In this document: in pieces, positions 9,326 through 18,537 of the stretch | How the letters are laid out: each line of letters begins with the position of its first letter | How positions within the stretch are numbered: position 1 is the first letter of the stretch | Origin: Ornithinibacillus scapharcae TW25 | Lineage (GTDB): Bacteria; Bacillota; Bacilli; Bacillales; Amphibacillaceae | Direction: 5' to 3' | Length of the DNA: 64,000 nt | Assembly (NCBI RefSeq): GCF_000190475.1 | Contig: NZ_AEWH01000042.1 | Span: forward strand, 52,236 to 116,235 | The notes under the pieces: model-generated | What the model saw: only the letters and a program-made list of their open reading frames with translations | Database searches by the model: none | Told to the model about the DNA's origin: nothing | Translations under genes and position numbers: made by a program

Positions 9326-9369
9326 AAATCGTAACCGTTACTATTTACAAACCGTAACCATTACGATAT
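9326..9369 (+). promoter_or_regulatory. Two tandem Zur boxes
   Basis: AAATCGTAACCGTTACTATT starts at 9326 and AAACCGTAACCATTACGATA at 9349. Both follow the Bacillus Zur operator pattern TCGTAATNATTACGA. They occupy the region 37-80 bp upstream of the zinc-binding lipoprotein start, so zinc repression is expected. Confidence 0.8.
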
Positions 9370-9405
9370 AATCAATCTTAGTTTTTACAAAGGGAGAGTT
9401 TTGTA

Positions 9406-10410
9406 TTGAAAAAAATACTGTTTTTCGTAAGTTTACTGAGTTTAATTGTAATGTTAGGAGCTTGTGGAAGTAGTGCAAGTTCAGATCACTCAAAAGATGA
9501 GGGAACATTATCCATCTACACATCTATATACCCTCTAGAAGACTTCGCCAAGAAAATTGGTGGAGAACATGTAGAGGTTACCACGCTTATACCGCCTGGA
9601 ACAGATAGCCATACTTACGAGCCTACTTCAAAGGAAATATTAGATATCGCTAGAGCAGATGCTTTTATCTATAACGGGCTCGGGATGGAAACCTATGCAG
9701 TGAAGATTCACGAAACACTTGAAGATGAAGATGTCACGATAGTAGAAGCTGCGGGTGGGGTAGAAGCTGTGACACATGAACATAATCATGGGGACGAAGA
9801 ACATCATGGACATGGCGAAGATGATCATGAACATAGTGAAGAAGAACATGAACACGAAGGACATGAAGAGGACGGACATCACCATGGTGATCAAGACCCA
9901 CATGTGTGGCTTGATCCTCATAGAGCAATCACATTAGCAGCAAGTATAAAAGATACACTGATTGAATTGAAACCTGAGGCTAAAGAAGAATTCGAGAAAA
10001 ACTACGAAGAACTTGTGAACAACTTACAAGAGTTAGATAACGAATTTCACCAACTAGTGGAGGCAAAAAGTAATCCTGAAATGATTGTTTCTCATGCTGC
10101 TTATGGTTATTGGGAGGAAAGCTATGGCATCAAACAAATCGCCATTGCTGGACTATCATCTAGTCAAGAGCCTTCACAAGGCGAGTTAACCGAGATCATC
10201 CAAATCGCTAAAGAAAAGGACATCAAATATGTTATTTTCGAACAAAATGTTACACCAAAAGTTGCCGATGTAATTCGTGAAGAAATTAAAGCAGAGCCAC
10301 TATACTTGCATAATCTATCTACACTAACAGACGAAGATATCGAAAACGGAGAAGATTATTTTAGCTTAATGGAACGAAATTTAGAAACCTTAGATAAAGC
10401 TTTAAAATAA
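9406..10410 (+). CDS. znuA: ZnuA/AdcA-type zinc ABC transporter binding lipoprotein
   Basis: This 334-residue lipoprotein has a signal sequence with lipobox LGAC (Cys about residue 20) and the cluster A-I metal-binding fold: GTDSHTYEPTSKE, DPHVWLDP, the SHAAYGYW segment and IFEQNVTPKVAD. Residues about 123-162 form a charged loop with roughly 18 His among Asp and Glu, the zinc-collecting loop of ZnuA-type proteins. Translation starts at TTG after GGGAGAG. Zur boxes precede it and a terminator follows. No permease or ATPase gene is adjacent, so it must work with a transporter encoded elsewhere. Confidence 0.9.
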   Translation: MKKILFFVSLLSLIVMLGACGSSASSDHSKDEGTLSIYTSIYPLEDFAKKIGGEHVEVTTLIPPGTDSHTYEPTSKEILDIARADAFIYNGLGMETYAVKIHETLEDEDVTIVEAAGGVEAVTHEHNHGDEEHHGHGEDDHEHSEEEHEHEGHEEDGHHHGDQDPHVWLDPHRAITLAASIKDTLIELKPEAKEEFEKNYEELVNNLQELDNEFHQLVEAKSNPEMIVSHAAYGYWEESYGIKQIAIAGLSSSQEPSQGELTEIIQIAKEKDIKYVIFEQNVTPKVADVIREEIKAEPLYLHNLSTLTDEDIENGEDYFSLMERNLETLDKALK

Positions 10411-10429
10411 TTAGCACTTCTTCACAGTT

Positions 10430-10466
10430 AAATACCCAGCACATATTCCGTGTGCTGGGTATTTCT
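10430..10466. terminator. Bidirectional terminator between znuA and htpG
   Basis: A perfect 14-bp stem (AAATACCCAGCACA with TGTGCTGGGTATTT) with a 7-nt loop separates the convergent genes; a T-run follows on the plus strand. Confidence 0.9.
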
Positions 10467-10467
10467 T

Positions 10468-12351
10468 TTAAGAAGAAGCAACCATAATTTTACACATATT
10501 ATTGGTTAGTTCCACTGGGTCCTCCACTGGTAAGCCTTCAATTAATAAAGCTTGGTTGAACAATATGTTCGTGTATAGTTCCAATTTCTCTTTATCGTTT
10601 TCATATGCATCCTTCAATGTTAGGAAAACATCATGATTCGGATTGATTTCTAGTACCTTCTCTGCGGTTACATGCTGGTCAGGCATAGCATTAATTACTT
10701 TTTCCATTTCAATCGATATCTCTCCATCTGCCGTTAAGCACACTGGATGAGTTCTCAACCGTTTGGAGACACGTACTTCTTTTACTTTTCCAGCTAGTTT
10801 CTCTTTCATGTACGCAAAGAGTTCCTTGTTCTCATTCGTCTCTTCCTCTGATGCCTTCTTCTCATCTTCTGATTCGATTCCAAGATCATGGCTGGATACA
10901 GACTTGAATTCCTTGTCATCATAGTTCATGAGCATTCGAATTGCGAACTCATCAATTTCTTCCGTAAAGTACAGGATTTCATAGCCTTTATCCGCTACAA
11001 GCTCTGTTTGTGGTAGCTTGTCTATGCGTTCAATGGAATCACCTGTTGCATAATAGATATATTTCTGATCTTCTGGCATTCTAGAAACATATTCCGCTAA
11101 TGTCACGAGTTTTTTCTCTTTTGATGAGTAGAATAGTAATAGATCCTTCAATGTATCTTTATGCATTCCAAATTCATTGTAAACACCGAATTTTAATTGA
11201 CGGCCAAATGCCTCAAAGAATTTTTCATACTTTTCTCGATCGTCTCGTTGTAAGCTTAATAGTTGAGTTTTTATTTTCTTCTCAATATTTTTTGCGATTA
11301 AGGTTAGCTGACGATCCTGCTGTAGCATCTCACGTGAAATATTTAAGGAAAGGTCTTCTGAATCCACTAATCCCTTTACAAAGCTAAAGTGATCTGGAAC
11401 TAAATCAGCGCACTTCTCCATAATTAGCACACCGTTTGAATACAATTCCAAACCTTTTTCGTAGTCTTGAGAGTAATAATCGAATGGACGATTCTCTGGT
11501 ACAAATAAAATGGCATTGTAGCGAATTGTTCCATCCACATTTAAGTGAATCGATTTAATTGGTTTATCAAAGCCATATCGCTTTTCCTGATAGAAGATTT
11601 CATAATCCTCATCGGTCAGTTCACTCTTGTTCTTTTTCCAAATTGGAACCATACTGTTGATTGTTTCTTCTTCCACATAATCAACATACTCATCACTATC
11701 GTCTTCTTTTTTACTTTTCGTAACATCCATTTTAATTGGGAATCGAATAAAGTCGGAGTACTTTTTAATTATTTCTTTCAATCGATACTCTTCTAAGTAC
11801 TCATCATAATTATCATCTTCTGTGTTATTTTTTATTTTTAAGGTAATTTCTGTTCCTACAGATTCCTTTTCGGCAGGTTCAATTGTATAGCCGTCAGTAC
11901 CCTTGGATACCCATTTAAATGCTTGCTCACTTCCTAGTGCTTTACTAATTACAGTAACTTCATCCGCAACCATAAACGCCGCATAGAAACCAACACCAAA
12001 TTGACCTATAATATCGTGGCCGTCTTTTATTTCATTTTCACTCTTGAAGTTGAAGGAACCACTTTTGGCGATAGTACCAAGATTCTTTTCCAACTCATCT
12101 TCGGTCATACCAATACCAGTATCGATAATTTTTAAAGTACGTGAATCCTTGTCCGCTTTAATTTTTATATAATAATCACTTTGATTAAATGTAATCGTAT
12201 CATCTGTTAATGCTTTGTAATAAATCTTATCAATTGCATCACTTGCGTTCGAAATTAATTCACGTAAAAATACTTCACGCTGTGAATAAATGGAGTTAAT
12301 CATTAATTCCAATAGTCTTTTGGATTCTGCTTTAAACTTTCTTTTTCCCAT
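10468..12351 (-). CDS. htpG: Hsp90 chaperone HtpG
   Basis: The 627-residue protein is a bacterial Hsp90. The N-terminal GHKL ATPase domain shows [21 protein letters not shown] and [13 protein letters not shown]; the middle domain has [19 protein letters not shown]; a C-terminal dimerisation domain follows. ATG 12351 is chosen because AAGGAGTG lies 8 bp upstream and the protein then begins [13 protein letters not shown], as in other HtpG; the open frame extends 18 codons further. A perfect CIRCE operator lies about 48 bp upstream, placing it under HrcA heat-shock control. Confidence 0.97.
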   Translation of the reverse strand: MGKRKFKAESKRLLELMINSIYSQREVFLRELISNASDAIDKIYYKALTDDTITFNQSDYYIKIKADKDSRTLKIIDTGIGMTEDELEKNLGTIAKSGSFNFKSENEIKDGHDIIGQFGVGFYAAFMVADEVTVISKALGSEQAFKWVSKGTDGYTIEPAEKESVGTEITLKIKNNTEDDNYDEYLEEYRLKEIIKKYSDFIRFPIKMDVTKSKKEDDSDEYVDYVEEETINSMVPIWKKNKSELTDEDYEIFYQEKRYGFDKPIKSIHLNVDGTIRYNAILFVPENRPFDYYSQDYEKGLELYSNGVLIMEKCADLVPDHFSFVKGLVDSEDLSLNISREMLQQDRQLTLIAKNIEKKIKTQLLSLQRDDREKYEKFFEAFGRQLKFGVYNEFGMHKDTLKDLLLFYSSKEKKLVTLAEYVSRMPEDQKYIYYATGDSIERIDKLPQTELVADKGYEILYFTEEIDEFAIRMLMNYDDKEFKSVSSHDLGIESEDEKKASEEETNENKELFAYMKEKLAGKVKEVRVSKRLRTHPVCLTADGEISIEMEKVINAMPDQHVTAEKVLEINPNHDVFLTLKDAYENDKEKLELYTNILFNQALLIEGLPVEDPVELTNNMCKIMVASS

Positions 12352-12398
12352 TTCCAACACTCCTTCTATCATATTTAAAGATATAAGACGCATGCTTT

Positions 12399-12425
12399 TT
12401 AGCACTCAATCATCTAGAGTGCTAA
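12399..12425. promoter_or_regulatory. CIRCE element (HrcA operator)
   Basis: TTAGCACTC (12399-12407), a 9-nt spacer and GAGTGCTAA (12417-12425) form an exact CIRCE inverted repeat. It lies 48-74 bp upstream of the htpG start and also upstream of the divergent small gene. A TTGACA-like -35 box for htpG is at 12464-12469 on the minus strand; the -10 box is less clear. Confidence 0.96.
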
Positions 12426-12552
12426 TTCTTTATAAAATTATAAATATCATACCGTTATGACTGTGTCAATTGGAATGGACTATATTTTGCCTAATTTTCA
12501 TGTCCGCATATTTCCTTATGAATTAGGAGAATTTAAACTCAGGAGGGATACT

Positions 12553-12903
12553 ATGGAACACCAATTTTTATCTGTCGAAGAATTTAATTCACGGATTCAG
12601 CAATGGAGCGGAAGAACGGTAAAAATCACAAAGCATGAGATGGATGATGTCGATCAAATCGTGTTGAATTTGCAACATATCTCTTATGATCGAAATACGC
12701 GTAGGATTGATGATTATGTACCAATGCATAGCTTACAACTTGTAGGCGATGGTCATATTGAAACATTAGCATCCATGAGTACCCAACCTCTACCTTCGCC
12801 CAATTATGAAATCCCATTGCAGGATAGTACGATGTATGAGTTTGATGGGGAGAAATTTTTCATTACAACAGAGCGTGGGGTTTATAAAATCGAGTTGACT
12901 TAA
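12553..12903 (+). CDS. Conserved hypothetical protein, 116 residues
   Basis: No family is recognised with confidence. It is a soluble, acidic protein that reads as mostly beta structure (VKITKHEMDDVDQIVLNLQH, then PNYEIPLQDSTMYEFDGEKF), without signal peptide or membrane segment. ATG 12553 follows AGGAGGG by 5 bp; the frame is open 32 codons further upstream but without a ribosome site. It diverges from htpG across the CIRCE region, so HrcA might affect it, though that is speculative. Confidence 0.7.
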   Translation: MEHQFLSVEEFNSRIQQWSGRTVKITKHEMDDVDQIVLNLQHISYDRNTRRIDDYVPMHSLQLVGDGHIETLASMSTQPLPSPNYEIPLQDSTMYEFDGEKFFITTERGVYKIELT

Positions 12904-12913
12904 GGACCATTAG

Positions 12914-12950
12914 AAAAATCCCGAGGAGATTACTCCAAGGGATTTTCCTT
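12914..12950. terminator. Bidirectional terminator
   Basis: AAAATCCC (12915-12922) pairs with GGGATTTT (12939-12946), between the convergent small gene and yhbH. Confidence 0.75.
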
Positions 12951-12953
12951 CTC

Positions 12954-14126
12954 TTATACATTCACCGCTGCCTCTCGCTGGAAGAAGCTTTTCATCGCAT
13001 GATACACATCACGTTTTTCTTTTAAAATATAGTGCCTGAACTTTGGATCTTCAATCGTATTATAAGCACGCATTAGCGTCGAATGACGATTATAAATATT
13101 CACTTCAGCATAACCAAACATATTCGAGACGTCCATGATCTCATTTACTAACCGGATACATTTTGGGTTGTCAGAGGTAATGTTTTCCCCATCGGAAAAG
13201 TGAAATGGATAAATATTATAGCGAGAAGGGTTATAACGTTCATCTATTAGTTCAATAGCCTTTGTATAAGCAGATGAGCAAATCGTACCTCCACTTTCCC
13301 CTTTGGTAAAGAACTCTTCCTCTGTTACTTCTTTTGCCTCAGTATGATGAGCGATAAACGCTATATCCACATGTTCATATTTTGTTTTTAGGAATCGGGT
13401 CATCCAGAAAAAGAAACTTCTTGCCATATACTTCTCGAATGAACCCATCGATGCTGAAGTATCCATCATCGCTAGGACGACTGCTTTAGACTCTTGTTTC
13501 ACTTCTTCATCCCACGTCTTAAATCGGAGGTCATCATTATATATTGGCGTTATTCCAGATTTACCTTTCCTCGCATTTCGCTTAAGCGCCGTCAATATGG
13601 TCCGCTTTTTATCGATGTTCCCCATCAAACCTTTCTTCCTTACATCATTAAACTCAATTTTTTCTGTAACAATCTCAGCTTTTTCCTTTTCTCTTAAGTT
13701 TGGTAATTCTAATTCCTTAAATAGGGCTTCCTCTAGCTTCTCTAATGATACCTCAGCTTCATAGTAGTCTTTTCCAGGCTGATTGCCTGCTTTTTTTCCA
13801 TCGCCAGGGCCGTTTTCCTTTTGACCTTTCGCATTCGGATCCCTTCCTACTACATCTCCAACTTTACTATCTCCATCTCCTTGCCCTACATGCTTCGATT
13901 TGTTGTAATTATACCGGATTTTATACTCATCTAATGAACGGATAGGTATCTTGATAATGTCCCGCCCATTAGACATCACGATGCTTTCTTCACTAATCAG
14001 ATCTGGTAAATTATTCTTTATGGCTTCCTTTACTTTATCCATGTGTCGTTGTTGATCCTGAAAGCCTTTGCGATGGAGGGACCAGTTTTCTTCGGAGATG
14101 ACAAAATTTTGTTTACCTTCCTGCAC
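12954..14126 (-). CDS. yhbH: Sporulation protein YhbH (DUF444)
   Basis: This 390-residue DUF444 protein contains a von Willebrand A-like domain with a MIDAS motif ([10 protein letters not shown] at about residues 218-227). It begins with a basic linker region rich in Gly and Lys ([12 protein letters not shown], then [14 protein letters not shown]). YhbH and its relative YeaH work with PrkA and SpoVR/YcgB in sporulation or stationary-phase physiology. GTG 14126 follows AGGAGGGG. Its promoter lies in the 190 bp behind the prkA terminator, so it is transcribed separately from prkA, as in B. subtilis. Confidence 0.93.
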   Translation of the reverse strand: MQEGKQNFVISEENWSLHRKGFQDQQRHMDKVKEAIKNNLPDLISEESIVMSNGRDIIKIPIRSLDEYKIRYNYNKSKHVGQGDGDSKVGDVVGRDPNAKGQKENGPGDGKKAGNQPGKDYYEAEVSLEKLEEALFKELELPNLREKEKAEIVTEKIEFNDVRKKGLMGNIDKKRTILTALKRNARKGKSGITPIYNDDLRFKTWDEEVKQESKAVVLAMMDTSASMGSFEKYMARSFFFWMTRFLKTKYEHVDIAFIAHHTEAKEVTEEEFFTKGESGGTICSSAYTKAIELIDERYNPSRYNIYPFHFSDGENITSDNPKCIRLVNEIMDVSNMFGYAEVNIYNRHSTLMRAYNTIEDPKFRHYILKEKRDVYHAMKSFFQREAAVNV

Positions 14127-14316
14127 AACATCCCCTCCTATTCTAAGTTGTATTCAAATTAGGCATTCACATCTTGCGAATACCTTACATGCTCTTGGCT
14201 CAATAATCGCCAAGCTAGCTGCTAAAAGCACCGTTATCTTTCAGAAGAATTCGATACTTTTCACTATAATATGCAGTTGGGCGCATATTATTGCAATATA
14301 CCGAAAATAATAGATT

Positions 14317-14362
14317 AAAAAAAGGTAACAAGACTAGCTATTAGCCACTTGTTACCTTTTTA
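14317..14362 (-). terminator. Terminator after prkA
   Basis: AAAAAGGTAACAAG (14319-14332) pairs perfectly with CTTGTTACCTTTTT (14348-14361); the A-run gives a T-run on the minus strand. Confidence 0.9.
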
Positions 14363-14366
14363 CATA

Positions 14367-16262
14367 TTAACGGTTTAATAAACTACCGACATATCGCAGT
14401 AATTCATTTGCTGATACAGAGTTATAACCATACTCATCTATTAACCTAGCAATCACTTCATTTATTTTCTTCAATTGCGACTCATCCGGAGTCTTGGAAG
14501 AGGTCGTAATTTTAACCACATCTTTTAAGTCTGCAAATAGTTTCTTTTGTATTGCCTCTCGTAAGCGTTCATGGGAGTTATAATCAAATCGCTTACCCTT
14601 TCTAGCATAAGCAGAGATTCGAATCAAAATCTCTTCTCGGAAGGACCTCTTCGCATTTTCAGAGATACCGATTTGTTCCTCAATAGAACGCATTAGCTTT
14701 TCGTCTGGATTCATTTCCTCACCAGTTAATGGATCTCTTAACTTATTTTTATTACAAAAGGCTTCTACGTTATCTAGGTAATTATCCATCAATGACTTAG
14801 CCGATTCCTCATAGGAATACACAAATGCCTTTTGTACTTCTTTTTTCGCTATTTCATCGTACTCTCTTCTTGCGATAGAGATGTAATTCATATATTTTTC
14901 CTTATCTTCAACCGAAATCGATGCATGCTGATCAAGACCTTCTTTTAAAGAACGCAAGACATCGAGTGCATTAATGGAAGGAACTTCTTTACGAATAATA
15001 GCCGACGAAATCCGGTTGATAACATAACGAGGGTCTATCCCCTCCATGCCTTCTGTAGCAAATTCCTTTTTTAACTCCTCTACATCAACCTGGTTATACC
15101 CCTCCACACTCTTTCCATCATACAAGCGCATTTTTTTCAGCAGATCCATCCCTTGTTTCTTGGATTCTTTCAATCTCGTTAAAACGGAAAAAATAGCCGC
15201 TACTCGTAGTGCATGTGGAGCAATATGAACATGTGCCATATCACTTTGGTTAATCATCTTTTCATAGATTCGTTCTTCTTCACTCACTCGTAGGTTATAT
15301 GGAATAGGCATTACAATAATTCTCGAATGAAGCGCCTCATTTTTCTTATTTGAGATAAACGAGCGATATTCCGACTCATTTGTATGTGCTACTATTAGCT
15401 CATCCGCAGAGATTAGCGCGAACCTTCCAGCCTTGAAGTTCCCCTCTTGTGTTAGGGATAGTAAATGCCATAGGAATTTTTCATCACACTTCAACATTTC
15501 TTGGAATTCCATCATGCCACGGTTTGCCTTATTTAATTCTCCATCAAATCGGTAGGCTCTTGGATCGGATTCAGATCCATATTCTGCGATCGTAGAAAAA
15601 TCAATACTTCCTGTTAAATCCGCAATATCTTGTGATTTGGGATCGGACGGACTAAAAGTTCCAATTCCAACACGCTTATCCTCTGAAAAGAAGATTCGCT
15701 CCACCATAACATCCTCTACACGCCCACCATATTCTTTTTCCAGGCGCATCGTATTCAATGGAGATAGACTTCCTTCGATACGAATGCCATATTCATCGAA
15801 AAAGTCCTCTCTTAAATGGTTTGGAATCAAATGTAGAGGGTCCTCATGCATCGGACAACCTTTGATGGCATAAACAGCGCCCCCATCTGTCCGTGAATAT
15901 TTTTCCAATCCTCGCTTTAGCATGGTCACTATAGTGGATTTCCCACCACTTACCGGGCCCATTAATAAAAGAATTCGTTTGCGAACATCTAACCTCTTTG
16001 CTGCCGGATGAAAGTATTCTTCAACAAGTCGTTCAATTGCCTCTTCTAATCCAAAAATCTCTTCACCAAAAAACTCATACATCTTACGACCATCTCGTTC
16101 TTTAATCCCGGCAGCCTTAATCATATTATATACACGAGAATGTGCAGTCTGAGCCACTTCGGGTCTTTCCTTTATAATTTCTAGGTACTCCGCGAAAGTA
16201 CCTTCCCACTTTAAGCGGTTCTCTTCTTCTCTAAAGCTTCTCACCTTGTTAAGAATATCCAT
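14367..16262 (-). CDS. prkA: PrkA serine protein kinase / AAA+ protein
   Basis: The 631-residue protein has the same length as B. subtilis PrkA. The AAA+ domain has Walker A at about residues 103-111 (GPVSGGKST); the C-terminal third corresponds to the kinase-like PrkA domain (DPLTGEEMNPDEKLMRSIEE). PrkA acts in the mother cell during sporulation and has been described as both kinase and AAA+ protease. The ATG follows GGAGGG. A SigE-like promoter lies within 65 bp upstream, and beyond it sits the 52-bp repeat array. Confidence 0.96.
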   Translation of the reverse strand: MDILNKVRSFREEENRLKWEGTFAEYLEIIKERPEVAQTAHSRVYNMIKAAGIKERDGRKMYEFFGEEIFGLEEAIERLVEEYFHPAAKRLDVRKRILLLMGPVSGGKSTIVTMLKRGLEKYSRTDGGAVYAIKGCPMHEDPLHLIPNHLREDFFDEYGIRIEGSLSPLNTMRLEKEYGGRVEDVMVERIFFSEDKRVGIGTFSPSDPKSQDIADLTGSIDFSTIAEYGSESDPRAYRFDGELNKANRGMMEFQEMLKCDEKFLWHLLSLTQEGNFKAGRFALISADELIVAHTNESEYRSFISNKKNEALHSRIIVMPIPYNLRVSEEERIYEKMINQSDMAHVHIAPHALRVAAIFSVLTRLKESKKQGMDLLKKMRLYDGKSVEGYNQVDVEELKKEFATEGMEGIDPRYVINRISSAIIRKEVPSINALDVLRSLKEGLDQHASISVEDKEKYMNYISIARREYDEIAKKEVQKAFVYSYEESAKSLMDNYLDNVEAFCNKNKLRDPLTGEEMNPDEKLMRSIEEQIGISENAKRSFREEILIRISAYARKGKRFDYNSHERLREAIQKKLFADLKDVVKITTSSKTPDESQLKKINEVIARLIDEYGYNSVSANELLRYVGSLLNR

Positions 16263-16297
16263 GTTTGTCTTCCCTCCATCTTGGACGCGGTTTATAT

Positions 16298-16327
16298 AGC
16301 TTATGCATGAGCCTGCATCAAGATGCC
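16298..16327 (-). promoter_or_regulatory. Candidate SigE promoter of prkA
   Basis: On the minus strand GGCATCTT (16320-16327) and CATAAGCT (16298-16305) are 14 bp apart and resemble the SigE -35 and -10 elements. This would give a leader of about 30 nt. prkA is SigE-dependent in B. subtilis. Confidence 0.5.
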
Positions 16328-16400
16328 TTAGAAGATGGAGTTAAGTCGGGGACGAGGGGGCGTTATTAGTATAAATGCATTCAGAGTGGTTATCACGATC

Positions 16401-16920
16401 TTAGTTTGTAGAGATTTGGTTCAAGAATGCGATAACAACCCCTATCATCGTCTCCTTTCTTCCGGTTTTACTTCAAAAACGTCATGATAGCTCCTATCAT
16501 CATCTTCTTTCTCCTGGTTTTACCTCAAGAACGTCATGATAGCTCCTATCATCATCTTCTTTCTCCTAGATTTTCTTCAAAAACGTCATGATAACCACTA
16601 TCATCACCTTCTTTCTCCATGATTCACTTCAAAAACGTCATGATAACCACTATCATCACCTTCTTTCTCCATGATTCACTTCAAAAACGTACATGATAGC
16701 TCCTATCATCACCTTCTTTCTCCATGATTCACTTCAAAAACGTCATGATAACCACTATCATCACCTTCTTTCTCCATGATTCACTTCAAAAACGTCATGA
16801 TAACCACTATCATCACCTTCTTTCTCCATGATTCACTTCAAGAACACGATGATAACCTCTTTCTTCATCTTCTTTCTCCATGATTCACCTCAAGAACACG
16901 ATGATAACCTCTTTCTTCAT
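16401..16920 (-). other. Ten tandem mini-ORFs, each with its own Shine-Dalgarno
   Basis: Read on the minus strand, units carry GGAG, a 7-nt spacer (AAAGAAG), ATG or GTG, ten more sense codons and a stop. Positions and predicted peptides: 16885-16920 MKKEVIIVFLR; 16833-16868 MKKEVIIVFLK; 16781-16816, 16729-16764 and 16624-16659 MMIVVIMTFLK; 16520-16555 MMIGAIMTFLR; 16468-16503 MMIGAIMTFLK; 16566-16607 a 13-residue variant; 16656-16712 an 18-residue variant caused by the inserted base; 16401-16448 MIGVVIAFLNQISTN. Unit 11 (at 16942) lacks a start codon. Start, length, hydrophobic core and terminal Lys/Arg persist although the units differ at many bases. Transcription and translation are unproven. 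Confidence 0.5.
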
Positions 16921-16972
16921 CTTCTTTCCAACAAATTCACTTCAAGAACGCGATGATACCCCTTCCAAAAAT
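16421..16972 (-). repeat. Array of eleven 52-bp tandem repeats
   Basis: The anchor TCAARAA recurs at 16421, 16473, 16525, 16577, 16629, 16681, 16734, 16786, 16838, 16890 and 16942. That is a spacing of exactly 52 bp, with one 53-bp unit caused by an inserted A at 16691. Units at 16629, 16734 and 16786 are identical; outer units have diverged. Units 2-8 contain a small inverted repeat (ATGATA, 5 nt, TATCAT). There are no unique spacers, so it is not a CRISPR. The period is not a multiple of three, so the array is not a repeat protein. On the minus strand each unit carries a ribosome site and a short open frame (see the next entry). Confidence 0.95.
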
Positions 16973-17013
16973 GTTGTCCTAAATTTCCCCAAGAAAATCT
17001 CAAAAAATTGTTG

Positions 17014-17019
17014 TATAAT
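17014..17019 (+). promoter_or_regulatory. Probable -10 box of the YebC-family gene
   Basis: TATAAT lies 80 bp upstream of the start; no good -35 box is seen 17 bp before it. Confidence 0.35.
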
Positions 17020-17098
17020 AGTAAAGTCAATCAGTTGAAACTGCACTATTACTGTATTACAATTCAAACAGATTCGATAACGAAAGCGAGATGTTCTT

Positions 17099-17818
17099 AT
17101 GGGACGTAAGTGGAATAATATCAAAGATAAAAAGGCTGAAAAGGATAAAAACACGAGTCGTATTTATGCGAAGTTCGGTCGTGAAATTTATGTAGCAGCT
17201 AAGCAAGGGGAGCCAGATCCGGAGGCCAACCAAGCGCTTAAGGTTGTTTTAGAACGTGCGAAAACATACAGTGTACCGAAACATATCATTGAAAAAGCAA
17301 TAGAGAAGGCAAAAGGTGGAGCTGAGGAGAATTACGATGAGCTTCGTTATGAAGGATTCGGTCCTAACGGTTCCATGATAATTGTAGATACATTAACGAA
17401 CAATGTGAATAGAACCGCTTCAGAGGTACGTGCCGCTTTTGGTAAAAATGGCGGAAACATGGGTGTAAGTGGCTCGGTTGCTTATATGTTTGATGCAACT
17501 GCGGTATTCGGTATAGAAGGAAAAACTGCGGATGACGTATTGGAACTTCTAATGGAAGCCGATGTAGACGTGCGTGACGTGCTGGAAGAGGAGGAAACAG
17601 TGATTGTTTATGCAGAACCAGATCAATACCATGCTGTACAGGAAGCTTTCAAGGCTGAAGGCATTACGGAATTTACGATAGCAGAACTTACAATGTTACC
17701 ACAAAATGAAGTAACCCTTGATGGTGACTCACAGGCACAATTTGAAAAGTTAATCGATGTACTAGAAGACCTAGAAGACGTTCAACAAGTCTATCATAAT
17801 GTCGATTTAGGTGAATGA
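17099..17818 (+). CDS. yeeN: YebC/PmpR family protein, YeeN type
   Basis: The 239-residue protein is a YebC/TACO1 family member. Its N-terminus [20 protein letters not shown] and the segment [16 protein letters not shown] are those of the YeeN branch, distinct from the YrbC branch (GHSKW). These proteins were described as transcriptional regulators, and recent work on the family links them to translation of proline-rich or stalling sequences. Acidic C-terminal domain. The ribosome site is weak. It is monocistronic between the repeat array and a terminator. Confidence 0.92.
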   Translation: MGRKWNNIKDKKAEKDKNTSRIYAKFGREIYVAAKQGEPDPEANQALKVVLERAKTYSVPKHIIEKAIEKAKGGAEENYDELRYEGFGPNGSMIIVDTLTNNVNRTASEVRAAFGKNGGNMGVSGSVAYMFDATAVFGIEGKTADDVLELLMEADVDVRDVLEEEETVIVYAEPDQYHAVQEAFKAEGITEFTIAELTMLPQNEVTLDGDSQAQFEKLIDVLEDLEDVQQVYHNVDLGE

Positions 17819-17827
17819 TACATTTTG

Positions 17828-17862
17828 AACCAGCAATTTGTTACATAATTGCTGGTTTTTCT
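17828..17862 (+). terminator. Terminator after the YebC-family gene
   Basis: AACCAGCAATT (17828-17838) pairs with AATTGCTGGTT (17847-17857), followed by a T-run. Confidence 0.88.
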
Positions 17863-17900
17863 ATACAGTCAGTATGAACCTTGCAGAAGAGGATGATATC

Positions 17901-18362
17901 ATGAAAATATACCAAACAAAGGATGCAGAGCTAATTGCTAAGCTAAACCAATCCGTTCATGAACTGCATGTTAGTTTATATCCAAGTTATTTTAAGGACT
18001 ATCATGCTGAAAAGGTTAAGACGTTTTTTGAGGGCTTAATGAATAAAGAACAGTATATATTTTTAGTTTTAGAGGATATTGGGCAGTCTATAGGGTTTGC
18101 TATGCTAGAGTTAAAAGCTTACCCTGAAACAATATTTAAAAATGCATACCAATCCCTCTATATACATCAGTTAAGTATTTCTAGTATGTACAAAAGTAAA
18201 GGATATGGAACAAAGTTGATGGATGAAATTACAACTATTGCTAGAAATAAAGGCTTACATAAGATCGAACTTGACCATTGGTCTGATAACGAAATAGCAA
18301 AAGCGTTTTATAAAAACCTAGGTTATAGCCCGATACGGGAATACTTGTATAAAGACATTTAA
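17901..18362 (+). CDS. GNAT family N-acetyltransferase
   Basis: The 153-residue protein has the standard GNAT layout: LHQLSISSMYKSKGYGTKLM contains the acetyl-CoA loop (residues about 93-108), and NEIAKAFYKNLGY is the last conserved helix. ATG 17901 is preferred as it gives the normal N-terminus; the frame extends 21 codons upstream into the preceding terminator, which cannot be coding in practice. Substrate unknown. Confidence 0.8.
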   Translation: MKIYQTKDAELIAKLNQSVHELHVSLYPSYFKDYHAEKVKTFFEGLMNKEQYIFLVLEDIGQSIGFAMLELKAYPETIFKNAYQSLYIHQLSISSMYKSKGYGTKLMDEITTIARNKGLHKIELDHWSDNEIAKAFYKNLGYSPIREYLYKDI

Positions 18363-18537
18363 CAGAAACCGAAAACGATATCCATGTATTATTTCCTATT
18401 TAAATTTTGAAATTAGGAATTAGGAATCATCAGTCGACAAATTATTTAGAAAGTATCTTTACCTTAGCTTCATTACCTCTTCATAATTAGTCTGTACAAT
18501 TAATGGTGTACCAAATAATAAGGATGAGGTGAATGAA

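Noticed and set aside
9640-9928. Antisense open frames opposite the His-rich loop of the zinc-binding protein
   Set aside because: They are Met/His-rich shadows of the biased GAT/CAT codons in the His/Asp/Glu loop.
16421-16972. CRISPR array
   Set aside because: Units are contiguous 52-bp repeats without unique spacers, and no cas genes are present.
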